Numbered from the stretch's first letter, positions 9,895 through 19,952 are shown. The stretch: 64,000 bases of DNA from Virgibacillus ihumii (GCF_902726655.1 NZ_CACVAN010000001.1:558001-622000), one strand, 5' to 3'. The notes: generated by a model from the letters alone, not told the origin. Numbers and translations are program-made.

Positions 9895-10575
9895 ATGAGT
9901 ATTTCAGTCTTGGAGGAAAAACTGGGAATTGCTTTTCATGACCATGACCTGCTAAGACAGGCCTTTACACATTCATCTTATGTGAATGAGCATCGTGGAG
10001 GGAAGTTTTCGGATAATGAACGGTTGGAGTTTCTTGGAGATGCCGTTCTGGAATTAGGGGTATCTCAATATTTGTACCGAACCAAACAAAAAATGGCAGA
10101 AGGGGAATTAACGAAGTTGCGCGCATCCATCGTATGCGAACCATCACTTGTTAATTTTGCCCGTGAATTGAATTTTGGTGATCATATTCTGTTGGGCAAA
10201 GGTGAAGAACAGACAGGCGGGCGTGAACGTCCTGCTTTGCTGGCAGACGTTTTTGAAGCTTTTTTGGGTGCTCTTTATCTTGATCAGGGGTATGATGAGG
10301 CCATTCAGTTTTTAGAGAAATATGTCTTTCCGAAAATATCAACAGGTGCTTTTTCGCATGCGATGGATTATAAAAGCCAATTGCAGGAACTTGTCCAGCA
10401 GCACCGGAACCATAATATTGATTATAATATTACCGGTGAAAAGGGGCCATCTCATGATAAGGAGTTTGTCGCACAAGTGCTGATTAAAGGCGATGTTGCC
10501 GGCGACGGTTCCGGCCGTACCAAAAAAGAAGCAGAACAGCGCGCGGCAAAAGATGCATTGGATAAATTTGAATGA
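9895..10575 (+). CDS. rnc: Ribonuclease III
   Basis: 226 residues from the ATG at 9895, eight bases after GGTGG. Two GTG codons just upstream are part of the ribosome site. The RNase III signature [14 protein letters not shown] starts at residue 41. The C-terminal double-stranded RNA-binding domain ends with the [13 protein letters not shown] helix. It processes rRNA precursors and cleaves structured and antisense RNA. It could act on transcripts of the long hairpin repeats in this window, but that is only inference. Confidence 0.96.
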   Translation: MSISVLEEKLGIAFHDHDLLRQAFTHSSYVNEHRGGKFSDNERLEFLGDAVLELGVSQYLYRTKQKMAEGELTKLRASIVCEPSLVNFARELNFGDHILLGKGEEQTGGRERPALLADVFEAFLGALYLDQGYDEAIQFLEKYVFPKISTGAFSHAMDYKSQLQELVQQHRNHNIDYNITGEKGPSHDKEFVAQVLIKGDVAGDGSGRTKKEAEQRAAKDALDKFE

Positions 10576-10586
10576 GATAATCCAGA

Positions 10587-10616
10587 AAATGGCTGCCGGT
10601 GACGACAGCCATTTTT
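10587..10616 (+). terminator. Rho-independent terminator after rnc
   Basis: AATGGCTG and CAGCCATT form a perfect stem over a 10-base loop, followed by TTTT. Confidence 0.8.
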
Positions 10617-10649
10617 GCGTGAATTTTTATTAAAATAATAGTGCATTTG

Positions 10650-10718
10650 CCCGGAATCGCGCATATCTTATGCAGAAACGAGCATATCTGCCGCGAAATC
10701 GCGCATATTCCACGTGCG
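10650..10718. repeat. 21-bp tandem repeat, three units
   Basis: The core GCATAT recurs at 10661, 10682 and 10703, exactly 21 bases apart. The surrounding sequence is similar (AATCGCGCATATC, AAACGAGCATATC, AATCGCGCATATT). It is noncoding and lies between the rnc terminator and the DUF1128 gene. Two helical turns per unit would place all copies on one face of DNA. Confidence 0.55.
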
Positions 10719-10753
10719 AACAGTACTATGTGTTTTCACTGTTGCCTATTGAA

Positions 10754-10981
10754 TCATGCGTCCTTTCGTACAGACCGGAGCTCGTCAATAAATGCCTGGG
10801 TTTCTGGTGCGCTTAACTGTCCTTTTTGTTTGATCATATCGTACATAAGTTTTAGTTCCCCGTATTTTTCCAAATCATAGTCTTTAGGATCCAATATTTC
10901 ACGATTAACGACATTCAAATTTTCGGCCAGCTCATCCAAAATAAATTTCAGGTTTTCTTGTGAAGGATTTTCCAAATTCAT
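10754..10981 (-). CDS. DUF1128 (UPF0435/YfkK-like) small protein
   Basis: 75 residues, starting MNLENPSQENLKFIL, charged and probably helical and cytosolic. Sequence and length match the UPF0435/DUF1128 family (B. subtilis YfkK), whose function is unknown. GAGGTG precedes the ATG. It is the only minus-strand gene inside the otherwise collinear rnc-smc region. In B. subtilis rnc and smc are adjacent, so this looks like an insertion or relocation. Confidence 0.85.
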   Translation of the reverse strand: MNLENPSQENLKFILDELAENLNVVNREILDPKDYDLEKYGELKLMYDMIKQKGQLSAPETQAFIDELRSVRKDA

Positions 10982-11149
10982 CTAAACACCTCAATTATTA
11001 TAAATTTTGAAACGTGATAAGGTCACATATATGCTTTGTGATATGCCTTCTTTTGTTTCTTTCTTTATGATAAAATAAATGCGTTAAAAAACCAAATGGG
11101 ATATGGTACATAATTTAAACAATCCTCTTGTGGGAAATGGAGAATGAAC

Positions 11150-14100
11150 ATGTATTTGAAACAATTGGAAAGTGTTGGGTTCAAGTCTTTTGCCGAACGA
11201 ATCAATGTTGATTTTGTTCCTGGTGTGACAGCGGTAGTCGGTCCTAATGGAAGTGGAAAAAGCAATATAACTGATGCTATACGCTGGGTGCTTGGTGAAC
11301 AGTCAGCAAGGTCATTGCGCGGATCCAAAATGGAAGACATTATTTTTCAAGGCAGTGATACAAGGAATCCATTAAACGTCGCTGAGGTTACACTTGTTTT
11401 GGAAAACAGTGACAATGTGCTGCCACTCGACTATGAAGAAATCAGTGTTACAAGACGTGTATATCGGTCAGGTGAAAGTGAGTTTTATATAAATCAACAG
11501 TCTTGCCGTCTGAAAGATATCATTGACTTATTTATGGATTCCGGTCTCGGACGTGAAGCATTCTCCATTATCAGCCAGGGTAAAGTAGAGGAAATCTTAA
11601 GCTCAAAAGCGGAAGAACGCCGTACTATTTTTGAAGAAGCTGCAGGGGTTCTGAAGTATAAGCAGCGGAAAAAAAAGGCGGAGTATAAACTGGCGGAAAC
11701 ACAAGAAAATTTGAATCGTGTGGAAGATATCATTCATGAAATTGAACAGCAGATTGACCCGTTAAAGGAGCAGGCTGAAACTGCTAAAAAATATTTGGAC
11801 AAAAAAGATCGGCTGAAACAGCATGAAATATCACTTTTAGTTACAGAAATTGAACAATTCCATGAAAAATGGCAGTCGATGCTTAATGAATTGGAAAATG
11901 AGAAGCTGGAAGAAATCAATTTGAAAACTTCTATCCAAAAGACTGAAGCGAAATTGGAAAATTATCGTACGGAACTTCAGCATGCAGATGAACAAATTGA
12001 GAAGCTGCAAAATGATTTGCTGGAAACTACGGAGAAACTTGAACGCTATGAGAGTAAAAAAAGAGTTTTTAATGAACGTACGAAGCACTTCACGGAGAAT
12101 AAGCAAAAACTTGAAGCACAAAAAAAGGAAGCGGCAGATAAAATCGAACAGCTTCAACGTGAACTGCAGGATGAAAATAAAAAGCTCTCAGAAGTTCAGA
12201 AAAACAGTGAAAATACGAAACGACATGTTTCAGAACTGGAAGCAAAATTGTCGATAGAAACCGATGGTCTGGCTGATCGAATTGAGGAATTGAAATCGGA
12301 TTATATTGAATACCTTAACAATCAGGCTGCAAAACGAAATGAGAAACAATCTATTTATGAACAATTACAGCAAATTTCCGGAAAGAAAGACCGTAAATAC
12401 GAAAAATATGCTAATCTGCTGGAAGAGCGAAAAGCTCATGAATCTGAACTGGAAAAAATAAAACATCACTTAAACGAACAGGAAAAGAATTACAACCAAC
12501 AGGGTGATGCATTTCGACAGAAGAAAGAAGATTTGAGCAATAAACGAAATACTTTTCAGGAATCTCAGACAAAACTCTATCAAGGCTATCAGTATATGGA
12601 AAAGCTGAAATCAAAGAAAGAAATGCTCGAGGACATGAAAGATGAGTTTCAGGGTTTCTTTTATGGTGTGAAAGAAGTCTTAAAAGCGCGGGAGAATAGG
12701 AAATTAAGCGGTATTTACGGTGCGGTTATTGAGCTTATCGACGTACCCAAGCAGTACATCACAGCTATTGAGACTGTTCTGGGTGGACAGGCCCAGCATG
12801 TTGTGGTTGATGATGATCGAACGGCACGTCAGGCAATTAACTGGCTGAAGAAAACCAACAGCGGGCGAGCCACATTTTTGCCATTGGGATCAATCCAGCC
12901 GCGATTCATTCCAAAAGATGCTCTAGCTAAAATAGCAGGACACCAAGGTTTTATTGGAATTGCGGCTGACTTGGTATCAAGTGAATTCCAAGAGGCTGTG
13001 AAACACCTTATGGGACATGTTCTCGTTGCGGAAACATTGCAGGATGCCAACGAAATAGCCTCCATAGTCAATCGGAAGAACCGGGTTGTGACATTGGATG
13101 GCGACGTTGTTAATCCAGGCGGGTCCATGTCAGGCGGTGCTAGAAAGAAAAACAGTCAGTCCCTGTTCACAAGAGAGAAAGATCTGCAGGAACTCAGTGA
13201 TAAGCTTGCTGAGTTCCAGAAGCGGGCAACGTCTTTTGAAGCAAACGTAGATCAGCAAAAGCAGACAATCAACGTGATGGAACAACAGCTGCAGGAGCTG
13301 GAGCAAAAAGTTACCGATGAACAACAGAAATTGCAGGATCTTCGTGCAAAATACAAAGAAATAGAGATGAAGCTTGGTTCGCTGAATGAAAATCTTTCGT
13401 TTTACGATCAGGATAACCGGCAATTTGACCGGGATGAAAGCGAGCTTCAAACCCGAGATGAGCAGTTGACGAATAATCTGCAGGAACTTGCTGCACACCT
13501 TGAAAATATTCAACATGAAATAAATGAACGTACTGCTCAGAAAGAAGAGCTGCAGGATAACCGGGAACAGATACGGAATGATCTGCAACAGGAACAGGTT
13601 TCACTTGCGGAACAAGAGGAACGTGTTAAGAGCCAGCGTGAAAAAAGGGATACTGTCAAAAAACAGCTGACGGAATTTAATACACAATTTTCAAGCTATA
13701 CTGCAGAACTTAATGAACTAATGGATCTGCAAAACTCTTCGGAAACAGAGGAAGAAATTGAGCAGGTAGTGCAAACTGTGAATGCAGACAAAAAATCAAT
13801 TACGGAAAAAATCCAGAAGTTGCGAACTGAAAGGATGAAGCGCACACAGTTGATCCAGGATAACGAGCGGGAACTGAAGGAGGAAAACAAAAACCATCAG
13901 GCATTTTTACAGGCTCTTCAGCAGAAAGAGGTGTCAGCAAACCGTCTTGATGTGGAGTTGGAGAACAGGTTATCCAAATTGCAGACAGAGTACACGATGA
14001 CATTTGAAAAAGCTAAGAAGATGTATGGCAAAACAGAAGATCCGGATAAAGACCGGGCAACGGTAGAACAGCTTAAACATGCCATCGATCAGCTTGGTAC

Positions 14101-14710
14101 CGTTAATCTGGGAGCCATTGATGAATATGACAGGATATCTGAAAGGTATACGTTTTTATCAGATCAGAAAAATGATCTGGTAGAAGCTAAACAGACGTTA
14201 TATTCTGTGATAGCTGAAATGGATGAAGAAATGACAAGCAGGTTTGGTGACACTTTCAATCAGATAAGGGATGAATTTGCATCCGTGTTCCAGCAATTAT
14301 TTGGCGGCGGACGTGCTGAATTGAAGTTAACTGATCCGAAGAATCTGCTTGACACCGGTATCGACATCGTTGCCCAACCGCCCGGAAAAAAACTGCAGCA
14401 CCTTGGTCTTTTATCCGGCGGGGAACGCGCCCTCACCGCAATTTCATTGCTGTTCGCCATTTTACGTGTACGTCCTGTGCCGTTTTGTGTGCTGGATGAA
14501 GTGGAAGCGGCGCTTGATGAAGCGAATGTATCCCGGTTTGCTAAATACATCAAAATATATAGTGAAAAGACCCAATTCATTGTAATTACACACCGGAAAG
14601 GTACAATGGAAGAGGCTGATGTGTTATATGGCGTTACCATGCAGGAATCAGGTGTTTCACGGTTGGTTTCGGTACGCCTGGAAGATACGAAAGAACTAGT
14701 AAACTCATAA
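11150..14710 (+). CDS. smc: Chromosome segregation ATPase SMC
   Basis: 1186 residues from the ATG at 11150, the same length as B. subtilis Smc. The ATG two codons earlier lies too close to GGAG. Walker A GPNGSGKS spans residues 31-38. Long coiled coils run about 170-500 and 660-1020, split by a hinge around 520-650. The C-terminal head has LSGGERAL and Walker B CVLDEVEAALDEAN. SMC with ScpAB loads near the origin and compacts and resolves daughter chromosomes. ftsY follows after 15 bases with a strong AAGGAGG. Confidence 0.98.
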   Translation: MYLKQLESVGFKSFAERINVDFVPGVTAVVGPNGSGKSNITDAIRWVLGEQSARSLRGSKMEDIIFQGSDTRNPLNVAEVTLVLENSDNVLPLDYEEISVTRRVYRSGESEFYINQQSCRLKDIIDLFMDSGLGREAFSIISQGKVEEILSSKAEERRTIFEEAAGVLKYKQRKKKAEYKLAETQENLNRVEDIIHEIEQQIDPLKEQAETAKKYLDKKDRLKQHEISLLVTEIEQFHEKWQSMLNELENEKLEEINLKTSIQKTEAKLENYRTELQHADEQIEKLQNDLLETTEKLERYESKKRVFNERTKHFTENKQKLEAQKKEAADKIEQLQRELQDENKKLSEVQKNSENTKRHVSELEAKLSIETDGLADRIEELKSDYIEYLNNQAAKRNEKQSIYEQLQQISGKKDRKYEKYANLLEERKAHESELEKIKHHLNEQEKNYNQQGDAFRQKKEDLSNKRNTFQESQTKLYQGYQYMEKLKSKKEMLEDMKDEFQGFFYGVKEVLKARENRKLSGIYGAVIELIDVPKQYITAIETVLGGQAQHVVVDDDRTARQAINWLKKTNSGRATFLPLGSIQPRFIPKDALAKIAGHQGFIGIAADLVSSEFQEAVKHLMGHVLVAETLQDANEIASIVNRKNRVVTLDGDVVNPGGSMSGGARKKNSQSLFTREKDLQELSDKLAEFQKRATSFEANVDQQKQTINVMEQQLQELEQKVTDEQQKLQDLRAKYKEIEMKLGSLNENLSFYDQDNRQFDRDESELQTRDEQLTNNLQELAAHLENIQHEINERTAQKEELQDNREQIRNDLQQEQVSLAEQEERVKSQREKRDTVKKQLTEFNTQFSSYTAELNELMDLQNSSETEEEIEQVVQTVNADKKSITEKIQKLRTERMKRTQLIQDNERELKEENKNHQAFLQALQQKEVSANRLDVELENRLSKLQTEYTMTFEKAKKMYGKTEDPDKDRATVEQLKHAIDQLGTVNLGAIDEYDRISERYTFLSDQKNDLVEAKQTLYSVIAEMDEEMTSRFGDTFNQIRDEFASVFQQLFGGGRAELKLTDPKNLLDTGIDIVAQPPGKKLQHLGLLSGGERALTAISLLFAILRVRPVPFCVLDEVEAALDEANVSRFAKYIKIYSEKTQFIVITHRKGTMEEADVLYGVTMQESGVSRLVSVRLEDTKELVNS

Positions 14711-14725
14711 GGAGGAACCATAATT

Positions 14726-15724
14726 ATGGGCTTCATGGATAAATTAAAAAATAAATTTAAACAGAATGAGGAAACGGAAGAAGTTTCTGAAACGTATAAG
14801 CAAGGCATGGAAAAAACGCGCAATTCGTTTTCGGGAAAAATCAATGACTTAATTGCGCGGTATCGTAAAGTTGATGAGGACTTTTTCGAAGAATTGGAAG
14901 AAGTACTGATTTCGGCCGATGTTGGTGTGTCTACGGTAATGGACCTGATCGACGAGCTGAAAATGGAAGTGAAACGACGCAATATCAAAGATTCCGTCGA
15001 AGTTAAGGAAGTCATTTCCGAAAAATTAGTAGAAATTTATTATGGTGATGATGATGAGGATCTCGAAGAGCTCAATATCCAGGATGGGGAACTGTCCATT
15101 ATTTTAGTTGTAGGCGTGAATGGTGTCGGTAAAACGACATCAATCGGTAAACTTGCCTATAAACTTAAACAGGAAGGCAAAAACGTTGTACTGGCAGCGG
15201 GTGATACTTTTCGTGCCGGTGCGATTGAACAGCTTGATGTCTGGGGAGAGCGTGCCGGGGTTGACGTTATTAAACAAAGTGAAGGCAGCGATCCGGCAGC
15301 AGTAATTTTTGACGGAATTAAATCTGCTAAATCACGGAATGCCGATGTGCTGATATGTGATACGGCAGGTCGTTTGCAAAACAAAGTAAACCTGATGAAT
15401 GAACTGGCGAAAGTAAAACGGGTGATTGAGCGTGAAGTACCAGGTGCACCACACGAAGTTTTGCTAGTTCTAGATGCAACTACCGGACAAAATGCCATGA
15501 GTCAGGCGAAAACGTTCTCGGAAGCTACCGATGTATCCGGGATCGTTTTGACAAAACTTGATGGGACTGCTAAGGGCGGGATTGTTCTGGCAATCCGCAA
15601 CGAGCTGCAGATTCCGGTAAAATTTGCCGGACTGGGCGAAAAAATGGAGGATTTGAAGGAATTTAATGCCCATGCATTTGTGTATGGCTTATTCGCTGAT
15701 CTCCTTGAAGATACCGCTGAATAA
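14726..15724 (+). CDS. ftsY: Signal recognition particle receptor FtsY
   Basis: 332 residues with a short charged N-terminus rich in Glu and Lys, then the NG GTPase domain. Motifs are GVNGVGKTT (G1), DTAGR (G3), TKLDGTAKGG (G4) and GLGEKMEDL. It docks ribosome-Ffh complexes at the membrane and Sec translocon. The companion genes ylxM and ffh follow directly. Confidence 0.97.
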   Translation: MGFMDKLKNKFKQNEETEEVSETYKQGMEKTRNSFSGKINDLIARYRKVDEDFFEELEEVLISADVGVSTVMDLIDELKMEVKRRNIKDSVEVKEVISEKLVEIYYGDDDEDLEELNIQDGELSIILVVGVNGVGKTTSIGKLAYKLKQEGKNVVLAAGDTFRAGAIEQLDVWGERAGVDVIKQSEGSDPAAVIFDGIKSAKSRNADVLICDTAGRLQNKVNLMNELAKVKRVIEREVPGAPHEVLLVLDATTGQNAMSQAKTFSEATDVSGIVLTKLDGTAKGGIVLAIRNELQIPVKFAGLGEKMEDLKEFNAHAFVYGLFADLLEDTAE

Positions 15725-15776
15725 TGATACTATTGCATTTGTAAAGGGATTTCACTTAACAAGGGGTGGATATTAA

Positions 15777-16097
15777 TTGTTGGAGAAAACAACACGAATC
15801 AATTATTTATTTGATTTTTACCAGGAACTATTAACCCCTAAGCAGCGCAATTATATGGAAATGTATTATCTGGAGGATTATTCGCTTGGTGAGATTTCGG
15901 AATTGCTGGAAGTGTCACGCCAGGCGGTATACGACAATATCAGGCGTACTGAAAAAATGCTTGAATCCTACGAATCCAAACTGAAACTTTATACGAAATT
16001 TCAAAAGCGATATGATATTTTGGTTAAAATGGATAGAGAAGCTCCAGAAGCTAGTGTGTTTCAGACACTGATTAATCAATTAAAAGAATTAGATTAG
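15777..16097 (+). CDS. ylxM: UPF0122 helix-turn-helix protein YlxM
   Basis: 106 residues. It starts with TTG (15777 or the adjacent TTG at 15780), placed a few bases after AAGGGGTGG. The central helix-turn-helix ... [18 protein letters not shown] resembles sigma-70 region 4. The family is found beside ffh and ftsY, and the streptococcal orthologue modulates SRP activity. No direct function is visible here. The gap to ffh is 13 bases. Confidence 0.9.
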   Translation: MLEKTTRINYLFDFYQELLTPKQRNYMEMYYLEDYSLGEISELLEVSRQAVYDNIRRTEKMLESYESKLKLYTKFQKRYDILVKMDREAPEASVFQTLINQLKELD

Positions 16098-16110
16098 GAG
16101 GACACCTTCT

Positions 16111-17457
16111 ATGGCATTTGAAGGATTGGCCGACCGTTTACAAAGCACGATGAAAAAAATCACTGGTAAAGGAAAAGTATCCGAACAGGACGTCAAAGAA
16201 ATGACCCGTGAGGTACGGCTTGCTTTGCTTGAAGCTGATGTAAACTTTAAAGTAGTAAAAGATTTGATAAAACGTATTAAGGAACGTGCTGTCGGACAGG
16301 AGGTTATGGAGAGTCTGACCCCGGGACAGCAGGTCATTAAAGTGGTAAAAGAAGAATTAACCACTTTAATGGGCGGCGAGCAAAGTAAGATTGCCGTAGC
16401 TGATCGTCCGCCAACCGTGATTATGATGGTCGGTTTGCAAGGGGCCGGTAAGACAACGACAACTGGTAAACTTGCCAACCATCTGCGAAAAAATCACAAT
16501 CGTACACCGTTACTTGCAGCATGTGATATTTATCGTCCTGCTGCAATTAACCAATTGGAAACACTCGGACAGCAGTTGAATATGCCGGTTTTTTCAAAAG
16601 GCACGGATGCCAATCCGGTCGATATTGCAACAGAGGCAATCGAGCAGGCAAAAGCTGAACATAATGATTACGTCATTATCGATACAGCGGGTCGTCTGCA
16701 TGTTGACAATGACCTGATGGATGAACTGGAACAAATTAAAAAAGCCGTCAAGCCAGATGAGATTTTCCTCGTTGTTGACGCGATGACCGGACAGGATGCC
16801 GTAAACGTTGCGGAAAGTTTCAATGAGCAGCTTGATGTTTCCGGTGTTGTTTTAACAAAACTTGATGGTGACACCCGTGGAGGTGCGGCATTATCCATCA
16901 AAGCTGTTACCGATAAACCGATAAAATTTGCCGGTACTGGTGAAAAACTGGATGGGCTGGAAGCATTTCATCCCGAGCGGATGGCATCCAGGATACTCGG
17001 TATGGGTGATGTATTATCACTTATCGAAAAAGCACAGACGAACGTTGATGAAAAACAGGCAAAAGAACTGGAAGAAAAAATGCGTACCATGTCATTTACA
17101 TTTGATGACTTCCTGGAGCAAATGGGACAGGTTAAAAGTATGGGGCCACTTGAAGATTTAATGGCGATGATACCGGGTGCCAATAAAATGAAAGGGTTGA
17201 AAAATGCTCAGATTGATGAAAAACAACTGTCACATGTTGAAGCCATTATTCAGTCAATGACCAAGAAAGAGCGACAGGACCCAAGCATTATGAATGCCAG
17301 CAGAAAAAAACGAATAGCCAAAGGGTCGGGAACCTCAGTTTCCCAGGTGAATCGTCTGCTTAAGCAATTTAATGAAATGAAAAAAATGATGAAACAAATG
17401 ACTGGAATGCAAAAAGGTAAAAAAGGCAAAGGCGGCATGAAGTTTCCATTTATGTAA
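16111..17457 (+). CDS. ffh: Signal recognition particle protein Ffh
   Basis: 448 residues. The NG GTPase domain has GLQGAGKTTTTGKLA, DTAGRLHVD and TKLDGDTRGG. The methionine-rich M domain, about residues 300-448, ends with a Lys/Gly/Met-rich tail. It binds signal peptides and the SRP RNA and pairs with FtsY. The strong GGAGG and operon position after ylxM match Bacillus. Confidence 0.98.
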   Translation: MAFEGLADRLQSTMKKITGKGKVSEQDVKEMTREVRLALLEADVNFKVVKDLIKRIKERAVGQEVMESLTPGQQVIKVVKEELTTLMGGEQSKIAVADRPPTVIMMVGLQGAGKTTTTGKLANHLRKNHNRTPLLAACDIYRPAAINQLETLGQQLNMPVFSKGTDANPVDIATEAIEQAKAEHNDYVIIDTAGRLHVDNDLMDELEQIKKAVKPDEIFLVVDAMTGQDAVNVAESFNEQLDVSGVVLTKLDGDTRGGAALSIKAVTDKPIKFAGTGEKLDGLEAFHPERMASRILGMGDVLSLIEKAQTNVDEKQAKELEEKMRTMSFTFDDFLEQMGQVKSMGPLEDLMAMIPGANKMKGLKNAQIDEKQLSHVEAIIQSMTKKERQDPSIMNASRKKRIAKGSGTSVSQVNRLLKQFNEMKKMMKQMTGMQKGKKGKGGMKFPFM

Positions 17458-17508
17458 CGGGAAAAGTGGAACTGTTTCTAACATCTTAATGATGTAATGC
17501 AAAAACAC

Positions 17509-17537
17509 TTTACAGACCTAACACTTTCTGTTAGAAT
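17509..17537 (+). promoter_or_regulatory. sigma-A promoter upstream of rpsP
   Basis: TTTACA, 17 bases, TAGAAT, ending 40 bases before the rpsP start. It would drive rpsP-khpA independently of ffh. Confidence 0.65.
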
Positions 17538-17577
17538 CTAAAATTGTGTAAAACATATTTATTGGAGGTGCAAAAAC

Positions 17578-17847
17578 ATGGCAGTAAAAATCCGTTTGAA
17601 GCGTATGGGATCCAAAAGAAATCCATTTTATCGCGTAGTCGTTGCTGATTCACGTTCTCCACGTGATGGTCGGCTGATTGAGCAGATTGGAACTTACAAT
17701 CCTGTTGTTAATCCAGTTGAAGTGAAAATAGATGAAGAAAAAGCATTGGATTGGATGACCAAAGGCGCGAAACCGAGCGACACTGTTCGTAACCTTTTCT
17801 CAAAAGAAGGCATCATGAAAAAATTCCACGACCAGAAAAATCAATAG
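17578..17847 (+). CDS. rpsP: 30S ribosomal protein bS16
   Basis: 89 residues with the bS16 signature [19 protein letters not shown] at the N-terminus and DSRSPRDGR. It binds 16S rRNA early in 30S assembly. ATTGGAGGTG precedes the ATG. khpA begins 17 bases later. Confidence 0.98.
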   Translation: MAVKIRLKRMGSKRNPFYRVVVADSRSPRDGRLIEQIGTYNPVVNPVEVKIDEEKALDWMTKGAKPSDTVRNLFSKEGIMKKFHDQKNQ

Positions 17848-17864
17848 TAAAGTAGTGTGATATC

Positions 17865-18092
17865 ATGAAAGCCCTAATTGAAACAATCGTGAAACCATTA
17901 GTCGATCATCCTGAAGACATTGTGGTTACGGAAAAGGAAGAGGAGACTAAAGTCGTCTATCATCTGACCGTTAACGAAAACGATGTCGGTAAGGTAATCG
18001 GCAAAAATGGCCGTATTGCCAAAGCAATCCGAACTGTTGTCTACGCAGCCAAATCGGACGTCAACAAACGAATTTATTTGGATATTATGTAA
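17865..18092 (+). CDS. khpA: KH-domain RNA-binding protein KhpA (YlqC)
   Basis: 75 residues forming a single type II KH domain with the GxxG loop in VIGKNGRIAKAI. KhpA works with KhpB/Jag in RNA binding and cell elongation control in Firmicutes. Position between rpsP and ylqD is conserved. Confidence 0.93.
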   Translation: MKALIETIVKPLVDHPEDIVVTEKEEETKVVYHLTVNENDVGKVIGKNGRIAKAIRTVVYAAKSDVNKRIYLDIM

Positions 18093-18120
18093 AGGGAGAG
18101 GGGAGACCTTTCCCTTTTTA
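18090..18120 (+). terminator. Terminator-like hairpin after khpA
   Basis: AAAGGGA and TCCCTTT arms, separated by about 12 bases, then TTTAAA. It overlaps the khpA stop codon. It may be a partial terminator. Confidence 0.5.
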
Positions 18121-18167
18121 AACATTTGTACCTGAAACGAAACTGTTTATGAGAGCGAGGAACAGTA

Positions 18168-18557
18168 GTGCAAATCATTAAAAAGGTCCTGATAAAGCAA
18201 ATTGTCACTGAGAAAAGCAAGAAGAAATTACATAAGAAATTTTATGATCATAAAATGCGGCTTGAGCAAGAGTGTCAACAGCTGTTATTTGAACAGCGCA
18301 AATTACTGAATAAGTCCGGTGTTTCCAGACAGGAAATTTCCGAAAGATTTCAGCAGGAAATTAAGAATCGCAAAGAAAAAATAAAACTAGCTGAGTTTAA
18401 AATTGAACAATTGGATATGCTGGAAATTGGCAGCGAAATTACTGAAAAAGAAGTTGAAGCTCTTGTTGAAGTGAAGGAAGGTTCGCATTGGGAAGAAATT
18501 TTAGAGGAGACGGCGATTGTCATCAAAGATGATGTAGTTGTCCGAATTGATGAGTAG
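18168..18557 (+). CDS. ylqD: YlqD family protein
   Basis: 129 residues from a GTG start, preceded by GCGAGGA. It is highly charged with a long predicted coiled coil (about residues 15-85) and an acidic C-terminus. Length, content and place between khpA and rimM match B. subtilis YlqD, whose function is unknown. Confidence 0.85.
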   Translation: MQIIKKVLIKQIVTEKSKKKLHKKFYDHKMRLEQECQQLLFEQRKLLNKSGVSRQEISERFQQEIKNRKEKIKLAEFKIEQLDMLEIGSEITEKEVEALVEVKEGSHWEEILEETAIVIKDDVVVRIDE

Positions 18558-18569
18558 CAGGTGAAAATC

Positions 18570-19085
18570 ATGACGGAAAAAATGTTCAATGCAGGGAAGA
18601 TAATCAATACACACGGAATTAAAGGTGAAGTGAAAGTTCTTCGAATCACCGATTTCGAGGAACGTTTTTCACCAGGGAATGTACTTTACCTCGAAAAAGG
18701 GGACGGGCAGCAGCTTGAGCTGAAAATTGCCGCACATCGTATTCATAAAGGTTATGATCTAATCCGATTTGTGGGATACGAGACAATCAATGATGTGGAG
18801 CGGTTTAAAGGAGATTATCTGAAAATCACCGAAAAACAGTTAACGGAACTGGATGAGAATGAATTTTATTACCACGAAATCATCGGTTGTGATGTTTATA
18901 CTGTAAATGATGAAAAAATCGGTGTGATTAACGAAATTTTATCACCGGGCGCAAACGATGTATGGGTAGTGAAGCGGGAATACGGGAAAGAGGTATTAAT
19001 CCCCTATATAGAAGATGTTGTGAAGCAGGTGGACATTTCTGCCAACAAAGTGGTTATTGAACCGATGGAAGGGCTGCTTGACTGA
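18570..19085 (+). CDS. rimM: Ribosome maturation factor RimM
   Basis: 171 residues from the ATG at 18570, seven bases after AGGTG. An upstream in-frame GTG at 18561 lies inside the ribosome site. The N-terminal RimM barrel starts [18 protein letters not shown]. The C-terminal PRC-barrel contains the usual [11 protein letters not shown] segment and VLIPYI. It helps mature the 30S head and binds uS19. The stop overlaps trmD by one base. Confidence 0.96.
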   Translation: MTEKMFNAGKIINTHGIKGEVKVLRITDFEERFSPGNVLYLEKGDGQQLELKIAAHRIHKGYDLIRFVGYETINDVERFKGDYLKITEKQLTELDENEFYYHEIIGCDVYTVNDEKIGVINEILSPGANDVWVVKREYGKEVLIPYIEDVVKQVDISANKVVIEPMEGLLD

Positions 19086-19819
19086 TGCATATTGATGTTT
19101 TAACGTTATTCCCCGAATTAGTTTCAGGTGTATTTAATCATTCAATATTGAAGAAAGCATATGACAAAGAAAAATACAGCTATAACCTGGTGAATTTTCG
19201 TGACTATACGGAAAACAAACATTACAAGGTTGATGATTATCCATATGGCGGTGGTGCGGGTATGGTCCTGACTCCGCAGCCGATTTTTGATGCGATTGAT
19301 AGTGTGAAAGAAAAGCGACAGTCCAAACCGCGGGTTATCCTGATGTGTCCGCAAGGTGCGCCATACAACCAAAGGAAGGCTGAAGAACTGGCCAAAGAGG
19401 ACCACCTTGTGTTTATCTGCGGTCATTATGAAGGGTATGACGAACGTATCCGGGAACATCTGGTTACCGATGAAATTTCTATTGGTGATTATGTTTTAAC
19501 CGGTGGAGAGCTTGGCGCGATGGTCGTAATCGACAGTGTTGTCAGATTATTGCCGGATGTTCTCGGAAATGTGGAATCCGCACCGGAGGATTCATTCTCA
19601 ACCGGGTTACTGGAGCATCCGCATTATACAAGGCCTGCTGATTTCAGAGGAATGAAGATACCGGATGTTCTGCTGTCCGGCAACCATGCAAAAATTGAAG
19701 CATGGCGTCGCAAGGAGTCTTTGAAACGAACATATGAAAGACGTAAAGATTTAATTGAAATGGATTCATTGTCCAAAGACGACTTGAAAATTTTGGAAGA
19801 GCTTAAAGATGATTTTTAA
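19085..19819 (+). CDS. trmD: tRNA (guanine37-N1)-methyltransferase
   Basis: 244 residues, a SPOUT-fold enzyme with the knotted SAM site in [16 protein letters not shown] and the conserved [10 protein letters not shown] near residue 57. It methylates G37 next to the anticodon and prevents +1 frameshifting. It begins in the rimM stop (TGATG). A promoter and L19 leader follow, so rplS has its own control. Confidence 0.97.
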   Translation: MHIDVLTLFPELVSGVFNHSILKKAYDKEKYSYNLVNFRDYTENKHYKVDDYPYGGGAGMVLTPQPIFDAIDSVKEKRQSKPRVILMCPQGAPYNQRKAEELAKEDHLVFICGHYEGYDERIREHLVTDEISIGDYVLTGGELGAMVVIDSVVRLLPDVLGNVESAPEDSFSTGLLEHPHYTRPADFRGMKIPDVLLSGNHAKIEAWRRKESLKRTYERRKDLIEMDSLSKDDLKILEELKDDF

Positions 19820-19827
19820 AAATATTG

Positions 19828-19856
19828 TTGAACTCATATCACCAGTGTGGTATATT
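19828..19856 (+). promoter_or_regulatory. sigma-A promoter of rplS
   Basis: TTGAAC, 17 bases, TATATT immediately after trmD. It leaves a leader of about 90 bases before rplS. Confidence 0.75.
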
Positions 19857-19888
19857 AATTGTTGTTCTTAAAGTATTCACTTTAAGCG

Positions 19889-19932
19889 TATAAACGATGT
19901 TCCGCTTTCCCGTAGACGGATATGAGCATTGG
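19889..19932 (+). promoter_or_regulatory. L19 ribosomal-protein leader RNA
   Basis: The segment with ACGATGTTCCGC, GTAGACGGATATGAGCATTGG-like content matches the conserved core of the Firmicutes L19 leader (Rfam L19_leader) by recall. It sits directly before the rplS ribosome site, where L19 is thought to bind its own mRNA. A covariance-model scan would settle it. Confidence 0.7.
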
Positions 19933-19952
19933 TTTGGAAGGAGTGACAGAGA

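Noticed and set aside
10650..10718. CRISPR array
   Set aside because: The 21-bp units are contiguous with no unique spacers, only three copies exist, and no cas genes are near.
14260..15015. 251-codon open frame on the minus strand across the smc end and ftsY start
   Set aside because: It lies antisense to two clearly conserved genes, has a low-complexity Ser/Thr-rich translation and no ribosome site; a shadow frame.
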